Source of the DNA: Stygiolobus caldivivus
GTDB lineage: Archaea > Thermoproteota > Thermoprotei_A > Sulfolobales > Sulfolobaceae
Direction: 5' to 3'
Assembly (NCBI RefSeq): GCF_019704315.1
Contig: NZ_AP024597.1
Coordinates: 1,178,001 to 1,242,000 of the forward strand
Length of the DNA stretch: 64,000 nucleotides
Shown here: piece by piece, positions 17,224 to 27,500 of the stretch
How the letters are laid out: each line of letters opens with the position of its first letter
Numbering within the stretch: position 1 is the stretch's first letter
The notes under the pieces: model-generated
Databases searched by the model: none
What the model saw: only the letters and a program-made list of their open reading frames with translations
What the model was told of the DNA's origin: nothing
Translations under genes and position numbers: made by a program

Positions 17224-18891
17224 ATGCCATCAGTAGCTGAAGTAATAGTAAAAGTATTAGAAGATGAAGGGATAGAAAGGGTATACGGGATACCGGGGGA
17301 CTCAATAGACCCGTTAGTAGACGCAATAAGGAAGTCTAAGAGCGTAAAGTACGTCCAGAGCAGACATGAGGAAGGGTCGGCTTTTGAAGCGTCAGTCGAG
17401 GCCAAGCTCTCTCACAAGCCATCAGCGTGTATGGGTACATCGGGCCCAGGGTCGATACACCTACTGAACGGCTTATACGACGCCAAGATGGACCACGCAC
17501 CGGTCATCGCTTTTACCGGCCAAGTGGAAAGCGATATGTTAGGGAGGGACTACTTTCAGGAGGTCGACCTAGTTAGGCTCTTCGACGACGTCGCAGTCTT
17601 TAACAAAGTCCTGGTGAACCCTGAAAGTGCTGAGTATTTAGTAAGGAGGGCTATCAGGGAAGCGAGGGCTAAGCGGGGAGTAGCCCACATTAACTTACCC
17701 GTGGACGTCCTGAGAAAAGACGCTAAATATGAGGGTAGGAAAGAGACTTTCACTCCCCCAATAGACTATTTACCTGATTTCTCTAAAGCTATAGAGTTAA
17801 TAAACCAGAGTAAGAAGCCAGTCATAATGATAGGTGGAGGAGCTAGGGGGGTAGCTAAGGAGCTCAACGACTTCGCAGAGAAGATAGGCGCACCGGTGAT
17901 ATACGCACTAAACGGTAAGGGCGTCTTACCCGACGAAGACCCAAAGGTCATGGGCGGGCTGGGACTATTAGGCAGTAAGCCCTCAGTAAAGGCTATAGAC
18001 GACGCAGACTTGTTAATCCTTTTAGGCACTTCTTTCCCTTACGTCAGTTTTCTACCTAAAGACACAAAAGTGATCCAGGTGGATACCGACCCTTCAAATA
18101 TAGGTAAAAGAGTCCAAGTGGACGTGGCCTTCCCGGTACCGATCAAGGACTTCCTAAAGATAAGGTCTAAAGTTAATGAGAAGGCTGAAAAGTACTACGA
18201 TAAGATGAGGGGTAGTAAGGAAGACTGGTTAAAAGAATTATCAGAGCAGGAGAACGATTTGTCTAAGCCCATGAGGCCCCAAAGGGTAGCATATTTAGTG
18301 TCCCAAAAGTGCGACGACGACGCTACTATAGTCACCGATGTGGGCAACGTCACCATGTGGACTGCGAGGCATTTCAGGGCTAGCGGTAGGCAAGCGTTCG
18401 TGTTTTCGTCATGGCTAGGTTCAATGGGTATCGGGGTACCGGGCGGGATAGGTGCCTATTTCGCTAGAGGTAAACAGACTATAGTGTTCGCAGGCGACGG
18501 GGGCTTTACCATGACAATGATGGAGTTAATAACCGCAAAGAAGTACGGTGTACCCATCAAAGTGGTCGTGTATAACAACTCAAAACTGGGTATGATAAAG
18601 TTCGAGCAGGAAGTGATGGGGTACCCTGAATGGGGTGTGGACCTCTATAACCCGGACTTCGTGAAAATAGCTGAAGCCGTAGGGTTTAAAGGGTACAGGA
18701 TGGAAGACCCTAGAGACGAAAGCGTGATAGAAGAGTTCCTTAGTACAGAAGGTGGGGCAGTCCTCGATGCAGTGGTCAACCCCGATGAGAGACCGATGCC
18801 ACCGAAGCTTACGTTCAAACAGGCTGAAGGGTACGTGATATCGATCTTCAGGGAGAAATGGCAGGAAATAACAGAGGGCGATAATAAATGA
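17224..18891 (+). CDS. Thiamine-pyrophosphate enzyme, probable pyruvate oxidase
   Basis: The 555-residue protein from the ATG at 17224 has all three domains of the POX/acetolactate-synthase superfamily: the N-terminal pyrimidine-binding domain with the cofactor-activating Glu in QSRHEEGSAFEAS (about 49), the central domain with IGGGARG, and the C-terminal diphosphate-binding domain with GDGG at about 425 and the closing VYNNSKLGM about 27 residues later. Length is typical. It overlaps an FAD oxidoreductase gene by 4 bases, which favours a pyruvate:quinone oxidase (pyruvate to acetate or acetyl-phosphate plus CO2, electrons to flavin) over acetolactate synthase. The C-terminal membrane-binding helix of bacterial PoxB is not obvious. 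Acetolactate synthase remains possible. Confidence 0.88.
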   Translation: MPSVAEVIVKVLEDEGIERVYGIPGDSIDPLVDAIRKSKSVKYVQSRHEEGSAFEASVEAKLSHKPSACMGTSGPGSIHLLNGLYDAKMDHAPVIAFTGQVESDMLGRDYFQEVDLVRLFDDVAVFNKVLVNPESAEYLVRRAIREARAKRGVAHINLPVDVLRKDAKYEGRKETFTPPIDYLPDFSKAIELINQSKKPVIMIGGGARGVAKELNDFAEKIGAPVIYALNGKGVLPDEDPKVMGGLGLLGSKPSVKAIDDADLLILLGTSFPYVSFLPKDTKVIQVDTDPSNIGKRVQVDVAFPVPIKDFLKIRSKVNEKAEKYYDKMRGSKEDWLKELSEQENDLSKPMRPQRVAYLVSQKCDDDATIVTDVGNVTMWTARHFRASGRQAFVFSSWLGSMGIGVPGGIGAYFARGKQTIVFAGDGGFTMTMMELITAKKYGVPIKVVVYNNSKLGMIKFEQEVMGYPEWGVDLYNPDFVKIAEAVGFKGYRMEDPRDESVIEEFLSTEGGAVLDAVVNPDERPMPPKLTFKQAEGYVISIFREKWQEITEGDNK

Positions 18892-19889
18892 TCGTCGTGC
18901 TGGGCGGGGGGTTTGCGGGCTTATCAGCCTTGTCTCAGTTCCCGTCAGCTGTAGTCCTCGATAGGAAAGAGTATTTTACTTTAACACCTTGGATAATTGA
19001 CTATGCCTGCGGTAGTGTGGGTGAGGACTACGTGATAAGGAGGTATAACGCGGTGAAAATTAACTGGGTAAAACCCGACTTTAAGGACAAGGTAATACTG
19101 ACGGATAAAGGGAAATTTAACTACGACAAGCTCCTGATCTGCTTGGGCCATAGGCAGAACTTACCTAGGGTTAAAGGGGCTAAAGACTACGCGTTAAAGA
19201 TAGAGACCTTTGAAGACGCTAAGAAGATCAGAGAAGAAGTCACGAAAGTCAAGGACGTGGTGGTCATCGGTGGGGGAGCTACGGGTGTAGAGCTGGCGGG
19301 TAACCTAAAGCTCAACAGGGGCGTAAATGTGACCTTAGTCCAGAGGAGGAATAGGCTATTACCTACTATGACCACTTCCTCGTCAGAAAAGGCTAAGAAG
19401 GTACTCGAGGAGGTAGGTGTTAACGTGATGCTCGAGACTGAAGCACAAGAGGTGAAGGCTAGGTCAGTGGTGACTAACCGTGGTGAAGTGCCCTCAGAAC
19501 TCACAATTTTTGCTGGAGGTCTTAAAGGTCCCGAAATTATAGACGAGTTCGGCCATTCTAATAAAAACCACAGGATGATAGTGGACAAGGAGTTGAGGTC
19601 TATTGACCATAAGGACGTGTACGGGGCAGGTGACTGTGCCACTTTTGAAGACGGCGAGGTCCCCATGTCCGCTGACGTTGCGATCAATATGGGCAAGACG
19701 GCGATGAAGAACGCCTTGGGTGACAGCGTCAAGTTTGAACCGAAGAGGATAGCGACAATACTGAGGATAGGTAGCGAATACTTCGGGGACTTGGGAGACA
19801 GTTATGTAGAAGGTGATCTAGCTAAGCTGCTTAAGGGTCTGGCCTATGTCCACAGCAGGACTTTAATCGCCCCGACGATCCTGGTATAA
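18888..19889 (+). CDS. FAD-dependent pyridine-nucleotide oxidoreductase (NDH-2-like)
   Basis: The 333-residue protein has an N-terminal FAD-binding GGGFAGLSAL (about 6-15), a second dinucleotide site VVVIGGGATGVELAG (about 122-136), and the second FAD contact YGAGDCATF near 245, followed by the ADVAINMGK helix of NDH-2-type enzymes. It lacks the cysteine pair that defines sulfide:quinone reductases, and at 333 residues is shorter than usual NDH-2 (about 400), the C-terminal membrane part being reduced. It is translationally coupled to the TPP enzyme (ATGA overlap), so it probably takes electrons from NADH or from the TPP enzyme and feeds the quinone pool. Confidence 0.88.
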   Translation: MIVVLGGGFAGLSALSQFPSAVVLDRKEYFTLTPWIIDYACGSVGEDYVIRRYNAVKINWVKPDFKDKVILTDKGKFNYDKLLICLGHRQNLPRVKGAKDYALKIETFEDAKKIREEVTKVKDVVVIGGGATGVELAGNLKLNRGVNVTLVQRRNRLLPTMTTSSSEKAKKVLEEVGVNVMLETEAQEVKARSVVTNRGEVPSELTIFAGGLKGPEIIDEFGHSNKNHRMIVDKELRSIDHKDVYGAGDCATFEDGEVPMSADVAINMGKTAMKNALGDSVKFEPKRIATILRIGSEYFGDLGDSYVEGDLAKLLKGLAYVHSRTLIAPTILV

Positions 19890-20221
19890 GAGAGCCGGAG
19901 CCCCGACACCGTTTTACCCAAAACCTCGTATCGGCGTGTTTTTACCGGTTTAGGCGTGTCGTGTGTTATTACATATCACAATTAAAGGCTTAGGGCTCAA
20001 AAACTTAGCGTGAAACGAAACGTGAGTGTGCGTAAGCATTTGCGGTAATCCTAACTGTCACGGTTTTTTCCGTAGACACTGACGTTTTATGCTATATACC
20101 ACGCTACTCTGGTACAAGGGGTTAAGGGTTAATATGAAGTATTATGAAGCCCTATGAAGTCTGGACCCCTTCTTCCTGACTGAGGAAAAAAATATTAGAA
20201 GTCTCCCCATTATTATTAGTA
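19890..20221. other. Gap with a loose MITE-4-like repeat
   Basis: CGTAAGCATTTGCGGTAATC with CTAACTGTCACGGTTTTTTCC (about 20030-20072) resembles the repeats at 2935 and 16448. Nothing else is recognised. AAAAAAATATTAG at 20186-20199 may be the promoter of the gene at 20222. Confidence 0.4.
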
Positions 20222-20818
20222 ATGGAAGCTAATGAGGTAGTCAGACGAGCTGAGGAAGGGCTTACGAGGTTGTACTCCCTGAAAATGAGGAAATATTTAG
20301 GGGCTATATACTTGGCGGTGGGGGTATATTTCCCGATAGTGATCATTTTGTCACTATCCGACCTCAGTTTTTTGGACACCGGGTTAACTACAAACACACT
20401 GTTCCTCTCCATAGTGCTGTTCTGCGTCTATGCGGAACTGAAACTCAGTAAGGCGTCGGTACTATTACGTAGGCTACACAGTATAACGTCTGGTGACGTG
20501 CCTAAATACCCGTTCTACTTGACGGTCGGGGGTTACCCTGTTGACCTCATGGTGCTGTCCATTGTGATAATAACGGTCGCCGTGATAGAGGTCGCCGTAG
20601 ACTCCATTATCGTCTTTATACTACCGACGGTGTTCTTGGAGTATTACCTCTACCGTGTATTCGTGTATAATAGGGTGCGAATGGGCCCTGAAGACAGGTT
20701 AGCCGTCATTTCCGTACTGAGCATACCTTTCATACCCTTTTTCGACTTGGCAGCCATATACTTTAGTGCGAATTGGATAGTCGCGGGGGTAATTTCGCTG
20801 GTGAGGGCATATGAGTGA
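20222..20818 (+). CDS. Multi-spanning membrane protein, operon with a regulator
   Basis: The 198-residue protein has a short cytoplasmic helix and about five hydrophobic segments (for example LGAIYLAVGVYFPIVIILSL, NTLFLSIVLFCVYAEL, VDLMVLSIVIITVAVIEVAV and a C-terminal pair). No transporter motif is visible. It overlaps the next gene, a winged-helix regulator, by 8 bases. Such pairs of small membrane protein and HTH_34-type regulator are common in archaea; the membrane protein may act as sensor or effector, which I infer only from context. Confidence 0.75.
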   Translation: MEANEVVRRAEEGLTRLYSLKMRKYLGAIYLAVGVYFPIVIILSLSDLSFLDTGLTTNTLFLSIVLFCVYAELKLSKASVLLRRLHSITSGDVPKYPFYLTVGGYPVDLMVLSIVIITVAVIEVAVDSIIVFILPTVFLEYYLYRVFVYNRVRMGPEDRLAVISVLSIPFIPFFDLAAIYFSANWIVAGVISLVRAYE

Positions 20819-21152
20819 GGGGGAAATAACGAAAGAGTTAAGCGAAATACTAAAGTTAGCGTACTCGAGTTCTACCTTCTCCTCACCAGTCAGGTTGACT
20901 ATACTCTTGGCGTTGATGGGGTTTAAAGAAGTTAACTTTACAGAGCTACAGAAGGCATTGGATATAAAAAAGTCGACGCTCTCGGTGAACCTAAAAACGT
21001 TAGAAGCTGAAGGCCTGATAGAAATAAAATACAAATTAGACAAGCACAGGCCTAAACAAATGATAATGATAACCGATAAGGGCAGGGAAATAGTAGAAAA
21101 ATACTTGTCTGCCTTAGAAAAATATAAGAAGTCGTTGGGTAAGGAACATTAA
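20811..21152 (+). CDS. Winged-helix transcriptional regulator (HTH_34/MarR-like)
   Basis: The 113-residue protein has the order typical of archaeal HTH_34 winged-helix regulators: SSPVRLTILLALMGFKEVNF, recognition helix KALDIKKSTLSVNLKTLEAE, then the wing IKYKLDKHRPKQMIMITDKG and a C-terminal dimerisation helix. It binds DNA as a dimer. Co-translated with the upstream membrane protein gene; its target is probably its own operon, though no palindrome stands out before 20222. Confidence 0.85.
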   Translation: MSEGEITKELSEILKLAYSSSTFSSPVRLTILLALMGFKEVNFTELQKALDIKKSTLSVNLKTLEAEGLIEIKYKLDKHRPKQMIMITDKGREIVEKYLSALEKYKKSLGKEH

Positions 21153-21405
21153 CTGCGTATTGAAACCCCTTGTCATACACTGTGAGGTACTAAAGGGAAA
21201 GCTTATTGCCAGAAAGTTTATTCTCACATGGCCAAGGGACGTATCCGCTAAGTTACTGTTGTTCTTCCCAGACTGACCTAGTATAACTTTACTTTCTTAA
21301 TATAAAACCTACTTATTTGGACAAATAGGGCTCACACAAGGGCCGTGAAGGCCCAAAAAAGCTTGGTCACTTTCTCAGTTCAGATAAAAGTAGTATTAGG
21401 AAAAA

Positions 21406-22797
21406 TTACTCTGGGTTTTCTACTCCGAAGAACATGAACTCTTCCGAAGATTCTTCTAACGGCTTTTGTTTCGTCTCCTTGACCAGCAACAGTGTAGCGA
21501 TGACCGCAATGACGCCCATCATACCCCCTACACCCACTGCCACACCGAGGCCGAAATTAGTGAAAAGGAACGGGAATATGGCGGAGTTAACTAACGCACC
21601 GCTTCTGTCTATGGCCACTACTATAGCAGACCCTATACCCCTGATCTTCGTGGGGATTAGCTCTACGTTAAATACACCGGCCGCACTAACGTTAGCGGGG
21701 CCCACGTTGTGCCAGAAGTGGTACATTAAGATCAGCAGGAAACCCAAGGAGTCCAAAAGCGAGGTGGGGAAGTTACCTATCTTGAAGAAGTAGGCAAAGA
21801 GTATCAGGGACCCGGCCATACCTAAGAAACCAACGGACTCTAAAGGCTTCCTCCCCCACCTGTCTATCAGCAGTAACGCCACTATCCCGCCCGGTATGGA
21901 GGCAACTAAGGTGATCAGGAGGCTGAATATCGCACCGTTAGTAAAGCCTAATGCCCTACCTATCAAGTCTACTTCGAATACCCCACCGGGGTTCACCATG
22001 TGGTCCAGGAACCAGAGAAGACCTGCAATAAATATCGCGAAACTGTACTTCTTCAGGTACTTCATTACCGGGAAGTTGTCCTTTGCGTTGACGTTAACGT
22101 TCTCTTCCTTCCCCGTTACCGTCTTTACAACTTGCGAATACTCCTTTGTGTCCCCCTTAATCCTCAATAAGTACCTCGGTGACTCGGGCACTTTCCTCCT
22201 CAGGTACACTACTGACAAGGGTATTATTGAGCCTAACGCTAACACCAACCTCCATTGCAATGACCCGGTAATACCAACCGCGTCTAAGCCTAAGAAAGTC
22301 AGGGCACTGGCTATTGAACCTAAAGGCCCCGTAACTCCTACAGCAAACGCCAGCAGTTTCCCCCTGTCTTTAGCGTTAGAGAACTCGCCTAGGACTATAG
22401 GTGACAGGACGAAGTCCCCGCCTATCCCTACGCCGAAGATCATCTGGGTGAGGATCAGCCAGTAAACGTTGGGGGCAAACGCACCTAACAGTGAGCCTAT
22501 CCCCAATAGGAGGCATTCATACCCGTATACTGACTTCCTACCCTTGAAGTTAGCTGTTATGCCGAAAAACAGTGCACCAGCTACCGCTGTCCAGAGGGAC
22601 GCTGTACCTAAGAGGTCGAATAGTAGTGACCCTACCGGGATGTGGAACTGCTTTGACAGTGTATGCAGTGCTATGGACACGAAGGTAGTGTTGTAGCTTA
22701 TTGTAAACATTCCCAGAGTAGTTATCAGCAAGCTCCTTGCATGGTATATGTTAAATTTAGAATAGTCTAGGGGTTTGAACAAGTCCCTTAAGTCCAT
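21406..22797 (-). CDS. MFS transporter, phosphate/metabolite:H+ symporter-like
   Basis: The 463-residue protein has 12 predicted membrane segments and the MFS signatures NFKGRKSVYGYE (loop 2-3) and DRWGRKPLESVG (loop 8-9), plus GVGIGGDFVLSP in segment 4-5, typical of the sugar-porter-like phosphate:proton symporter branch that is numerous in Sulfolobales. The central loop carries RKVPESPRYLLRIKGD, also seen in the paralogue at 63094, with which it shares most of its length including LKDVFKP/LRDLFKPL at the N-terminus. The substrate could be phosphate, an organic acid or a sugar. The upstream region has a TATAGTCTA inverted repeat. Confidence 0.88.
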   Translation of the reverse strand: MDLRDLFKPLDYSKFNIYHARSLLITTLGMFTISYNTTFVSIALHTLSKQFHIPVGSLLFDLLGTASLWTAVAGALFFGITANFKGRKSVYGYECLLLGIGSLLGAFAPNVYWLILTQMIFGVGIGGDFVLSPIVLGEFSNAKDRGKLLAFAVGVTGPLGSIASALTFLGLDAVGITGSLQWRLVLALGSIIPLSVVYLRRKVPESPRYLLRIKGDTKEYSQVVKTVTGKEENVNVNAKDNFPVMKYLKKYSFAIFIAGLLWFLDHMVNPGGVFEVDLIGRALGFTNGAIFSLLITLVASIPGGIVALLLIDRWGRKPLESVGFLGMAGSLILFAYFFKIGNFPTSLLDSLGFLLILMYHFWHNVGPANVSAAGVFNVELIPTKIRGIGSAIVVAIDRSGALVNSAIFPFLFTNFGLGVAVGVGGMMGVIAVIATLLLVKETKQKPLEESSEEFMFFGVENPE

Positions 22798-23323
22798 GTT
22801 TACCCGCTTACATAATGCGAGATTCTTTTTAAAAATATAACGTATATAGTCTATTTAATGAACAATAAAAATAATAGACATATAGAGGATATATAGTACA
22901 AGCCGTGAGCGCCCCGGCTTTTTCCTTAGGGATCAAACCCGCATTGGGAGCAGCGGAGAGAGGGAGGACATAGGCGGAGACTTTGTATAGTGTTCGTGGA
23001 AAACCGTTAAGTCGTCAAGTATACCTCATACGCTTAAGCCCACACATTTGTCAACCCACATATTTATTAATAAGGGCTAAAGGGGTCTGACACACCGACC
23101 TCCGTGGGAACTGTGGCCCTGATCGGGTTCTTTTTTATCCGCTCCCCCTCCACCCCAGCCGTTGGGCTACCGTTAGAAAGGGTAATTTAAATGTTGATCT
23201 CCGCCTTAAAAAGGGTGAGAACCTCGACCTTATGTAAAATGTGGTTTACGGGGTTAAACGTGGAGGGCAGGCTCACTGTCCATATAGTCAACTTTTTTCT
23301 TGTTTGCTACGATATATACTCTT
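22798..23323. other. Divergent intergenic region
   Basis: Contains the operator-like inverted repeat near 22843 and, at 23310-23318, an ATATATACT box just upstream of the ATG at 23324. I see no gene in between. Confidence 0.45.
22843..22887 (-). promoter_or_regulatory. Candidate operator before the MFS gene at 22797
   Basis: TATATAGTCTATT (22843-22855) and ATAATAGACATATAG (22871-22885) form an imperfect inverted repeat upstream of the TTTTTAAAAA box at 22827-22836 that precedes the gene. The same TATATAGTCTA word occurs twice upstream of the paralogous transporter at 63094. Confidence 0.45.
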
Positions 23324-24334
23324 ATGTCAGTGATAGGGCAGGTGGTAAGTCTAGCGTCAGGCCTAAGCTCGTTAGTCTCTACGGTAGCATTAGTGTGGAC
23401 TATATATTATTACAGAAAACAGACTGAGTTATTAAAGACGCAGATTGATGAAATGAAACGACAGTCCTCAGTCCAAGAGTGTCTACAGCTGAGGGACTCG
23501 ACGATAAGGCTACACGAGGTCTTAACTCCGTTGATGGTCGATGAGGTAAACGAAATAGACAACTTCAGGGAAGAGATAAATAAGTTATGTTCCTCACCTA
23601 TATCCTGCATGACTTACGTCCACAACTTGTTCTCTAAACCCGAGGAGTTCAGTGACTTCAGGGAGAAGGTACAAAGGCTGTTAAGGGACTTAAAGAGCCT
23701 GAGGGTGAACGAGGAGCGGTTTAGGAACTACGAGGCGTTCCTTGAAGATATAATTAAGGCTTTGTGTGACCTCCCTTACTCCCCAAACACCGGTAGTGAC
23801 TGTGAAGTTTTAGAAGAGACGGACAAGATAAGGAAAGAGTATACTGAAATAATAAAGTTGGTAGACGTACTGTTGGCGGAGGACGTAAAGGGGAACTTGA
23901 TGATGGAAGACGGGCTGGTCAAGGAGGTCGAGTCGCTCGGGGTAGAAGGCCTGATCGATGTAATGGATAAGGTATCGTTCATCATCGACGGTGACTGTGG
24001 CGGGAGGAGCTGTAAAGACGTGTTCCCCTTTAAGGCGTTAATAGGGGGCGAAGTAAACCCCCTAAGGGAAATGGTAGAAGACCCTAAAGGGTTCTGCAGT
24101 AAATACGGGCTTAAGTTAGTATGTGAGGAGTACGGCGACATACTGGACAAGGTAAAGGGCATAGTAGCTGAAGAGGACAAGTCCAAGGTATTTTACTCCC
24201 TCCTCTACCTTAACTGGATAACTTCTAGGTTTAAGACCCTTATAAATACCCTCCAGTTACCCTCCGAGATCGATATAAGGGTTAGGATGAAGGCTGAACT
24301 GGAAAGGATCACCTGCATAACCGGTAAGGCTTAA
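23324..24334 (+). CDS. Membrane-anchored coiled-coil protein of unknown function
   Basis: From the ATG at 23324 the protein has 336 residues: one N-terminal membrane segment (VVSLASGLSSLVSTVALVWT), immediately a basic YYYRKQ and a coiled coil (TELLKTQIDEMKRQ), then about 280 residues of charged, helical sequence with scattered cysteines (several C-x-D and CGGRSC). An earlier in-frame start at 23300 lies on the TATA-like box and is rejected. It converges on a restriction-modification gene. No family recognised; an anchored cytoplasmic scaffold is the simplest description. Confidence 0.7.
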   Translation: MSVIGQVVSLASGLSSLVSTVALVWTIYYYRKQTELLKTQIDEMKRQSSVQECLQLRDSTIRLHEVLTPLMVDEVNEIDNFREEINKLCSSPISCMTYVHNLFSKPEEFSDFREKVQRLLRDLKSLRVNEERFRNYEAFLEDIIKALCDLPYSPNTGSDCEVLEETDKIRKEYTEIIKLVDVLLAEDVKGNLMMEDGLVKEVESLGVEGLIDVMDKVSFIIDGDCGGRSCKDVFPFKALIGGEVNPLREMVEDPKGFCSKYGLKLVCEEYGDILDKVKGIVAEEDKSKVFYSLLYLNWITSRFKTLINTLQLPSEIDIRVRMKAELERITCITGKA

Positions 24335-24578
24335 GGGGTTTTTGGGAAATCGCGATGTGTTGAAAGCCGTGGGGGGGGGGGAAGGGTATTACACTAAACG
24401 CTTAAGTCCTATTTACACCCCGTTTTATATTAAGTGCCTTAGAGTTGGGGGCCCACAAACGAGGGTAACACCAGCCATAACTTGAAGTATAACCGTCTGC
24501 CCGTGGCTACAGACTAGCCCTCCTTCTCTTGTCGACGGCGTTGTAGGCTAGCCCGTTAATTACACCGCGCCAATTATT

Positions 24579-27500
24579 TCAACCCCTCCTGCTTTCAATA
24601 ACGTTCCTGGACAACACTTCCCTGACATTACCTGAAACCTTGGTGTCGAGCTCCTTGACGATTTCCGTGAACTCCTTTAACAGCCTCAGGTCTTCCAAGA
24701 CTTTCTCCACCTTAAGGCCTAAAGCCTCGTTTACGACCTCGTCCCGCCCCATGTCTACGACCTCGTATACGGGTAAGTTAGGGTTAAGCTTCATCTTTAC
24801 TAACACTTTCTCCCTGAAGTTCGACGAAATTGACTTTGAGAGCTCCGAGACCTTCTTCTGCCACTCTTCTCCTCTCCACTCCAGCCCCAGTTCTAACACC
24901 GCCTTTATAGGCCTCCCGAACTGGTCCCTGTTAAACCCGCCTAACTCCAACTCCTTTACCTTATGTACCATGTAGTTCAGCACTGCCGAATAATAGTACA
25001 CGACGTCACTGTCCTTACTCTCCAGGACAACTACGTGGTGGTCGATAAACACCCCGTCGGATTTTTTACACATGTCCTCGAGTACCTCCTGCGTTATGAC
25101 GGCAGAGACGAAAGTCCTCTGGTTCCTGTACAGTAGTAGGTTAGCCTTTTCCTCACAGCTTATAGTTGGCTTCTTAGGTATTTTCAGTACACGGAGGGTA
25201 TCGTTAAGCCCCTCCCACCCTTTATATAGCTCTTCTAGGGTCTCCCTCCTAGTTATGAGCTTAAAGGCCCTTATGATAGCAAAGGGGTAGATCACTTTCA
25301 ACGGGATATACCAAGAGGTGACCCACTCTACCTTACCGAAATAGGTCACCGAACCCTTGAACCCTAAGGGAGAGATCGCTGCCCTCCTGGTGGTCTCGTC
25401 GTACCCCCTGACCGTAACGGTCAGCGGGATAACGTCCTTCTTAGTGGAGCCGGTAGGGCCACCGGAAAAGGTAGGAGAAATCACGTCACCTTCTAACCGG
25501 ATATTTTCTACCCCGTTGAGGCGTATTTCCCTGCTCTTTTCTAAGTACTCGTCCACGTTTAATACGTGGTCCTCAATAGATATGCCGTCGTCTTTCAAGT
25601 TGGGGTCTTGGTCTAAGTGTGAGTCCTTGTCTAACCTGACCGAGACGCTCTTACACCTGACGTCGAAGCCCTCCCCCTTCTTCAGGACTGCGAGGCTGGC
25701 GGGGACCCCGTGGCCGAATACGTCTCCTAGATAGACTATTTCGCCCTTAGTGTCCCACCTCTTCATTACCCTAAATGTCAGGAGTTTTCCGGCACCGTGC
25801 GACGTGGAAAACCCGCTGTAAGATTGCCCCGCAGGTAAGACTATACCTACATACCCCCCGCCCGACATTAAGGAAAGTATTACGTCCAAGAAGACCGCTG
25901 ACACGTCACCCTTTGAGATTGCCGTACCCGGGATCTTAATACCGCTTAACATGCTCTTCTTCACGTAGTCCTTTACGCCTTCAGCCCACTTAGACCCCTT
26001 AGGTAGGGTGTTTATGACTATCCAAGGGGGGTTTGTGACCACCACCTCCGGCTGTATAGCGGGTAGAAAGACGTCAATAAACAGGCTGGAGGTTATCGGG
26101 ATCCCCCACACGTGGTCGCCGTACTTCTCTACTAGCTCCTTCAAGTAGTTTGAGACCTTACCTGAAGTGAAGTTTGACGCTATTTCACAAGCTGTAGCCA
26201 ACGGCTTATCTCCCTCTTCTACCTTTTTACAAGCCCTTAACTCGCCCTTACTCAGGTACTCGGAAATCACCATCTCAAAGAGCATCACCGCCTTTAGCGC
26301 GTCGCTCTTCTTCAATTTCCTCACCTTGTCAATAAGGGCAGTCCTCAACAGGGGGTTTGTAACCGATGACATGATCTGTTTTAATTCCTTGACTACCTCT
26401 GTATAACTCTTTACTACCGGCCCTATGAAGTCCCCCCAGAATATTAAGGGAGTACCGGGCGGTAATTTGGGCTGAGAGAACTTAAAGATACCTTCCTTCT
26501 CCCTCTGTAAGTAGATGTACGATATGATAAGCTCAGCCCTAGCTAGGGCTACTGCTAAAGGGTTTATGTCTATACCAACTATCTCGTAATAAGCTTCGTC
26601 AGGGTCTTTACCCTCCTCTTTCACTTTCTTATAAAAAGCTGAGACCAGGAACCTACCGCTACCGCAAGAGGGGTCTAAGACTATCCCGCCCCTTATGGGG
26701 GCACCCATCTCCTTAAGCTCTTTTAGGGCTAACTCCGTCAACCACCAAGGAGTATAGTATTCCCCCACTTTATACCTGAGGGACTTCTCCACAAAGTCCT
26801 CGTAGAGGTGGCTGAAGACGTCTATACTGGGCTTACTCCCCCAGTTAAATATGTAGAGGTAGGAGACTATCTCGTCGCAGACAGGTTTTACCAGTTCCTT
26901 GGTCTCCCCGTAGTTCCACCAGACCAGTTGGGGGAGTGAGGTCTCATATGGCTGGAGTAGTTCTCCCGAACAGACTTTTAAAGTGTCTGTTATGTCTTTG
27001 TTTAAAGTCTTGGACAAGACGGAGTTAACTACCATTTGGAGGAGTGTGTGTATAGCGTAGAGTTTAGTCACCTCTTCCTCTTTCAGCCCGGAGTATAACC
27101 TCAGCATTATGTCCTTATATGACAAGTAGAGGGGGTGGTCCTTATACCCCTCAAGGAGACGGGCTATAAAGTCAGTGTAGCCTAGGACGGGCGAAAAGAC
27201 TTTACTTATTGAAGGCGGGTCTATTTCGACACCTAAGTCTATTTCGCTGAAGGCTTTCGTTAGGACTCCCCTTAACTCCTCCGATGACGCTATGGCTTCT
27301 TCAAGCGCGCCGGCCTCGTAAGCTTTCTCGTCCACCTTTACAAACGCTACCCTCTCCAGGTTTGCGTCCCTTATGTCCCAGTTGAGCCCGTCTGTAATTA
27401 TACAGTACCTCGCAGTCTCTCTAAAGAACTGTTGGACGTATTTCCTCAGCTGGGCCAGGGCTTGTTCGAACTCGGCTTGACTGGTCTTTACTTCAACTAT

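Noticed and set aside
18888-19889. Sulfide:quinone oxidoreductase
   Set aside because: The two redox-active cysteines expected of that family are not present at suitable positions.
24365-24380. Ten-G run as a phase-variation tract
   Set aside because: It lies after the stop codon of one gene and 200 bases from the end of the other, so it cannot alter either frame.
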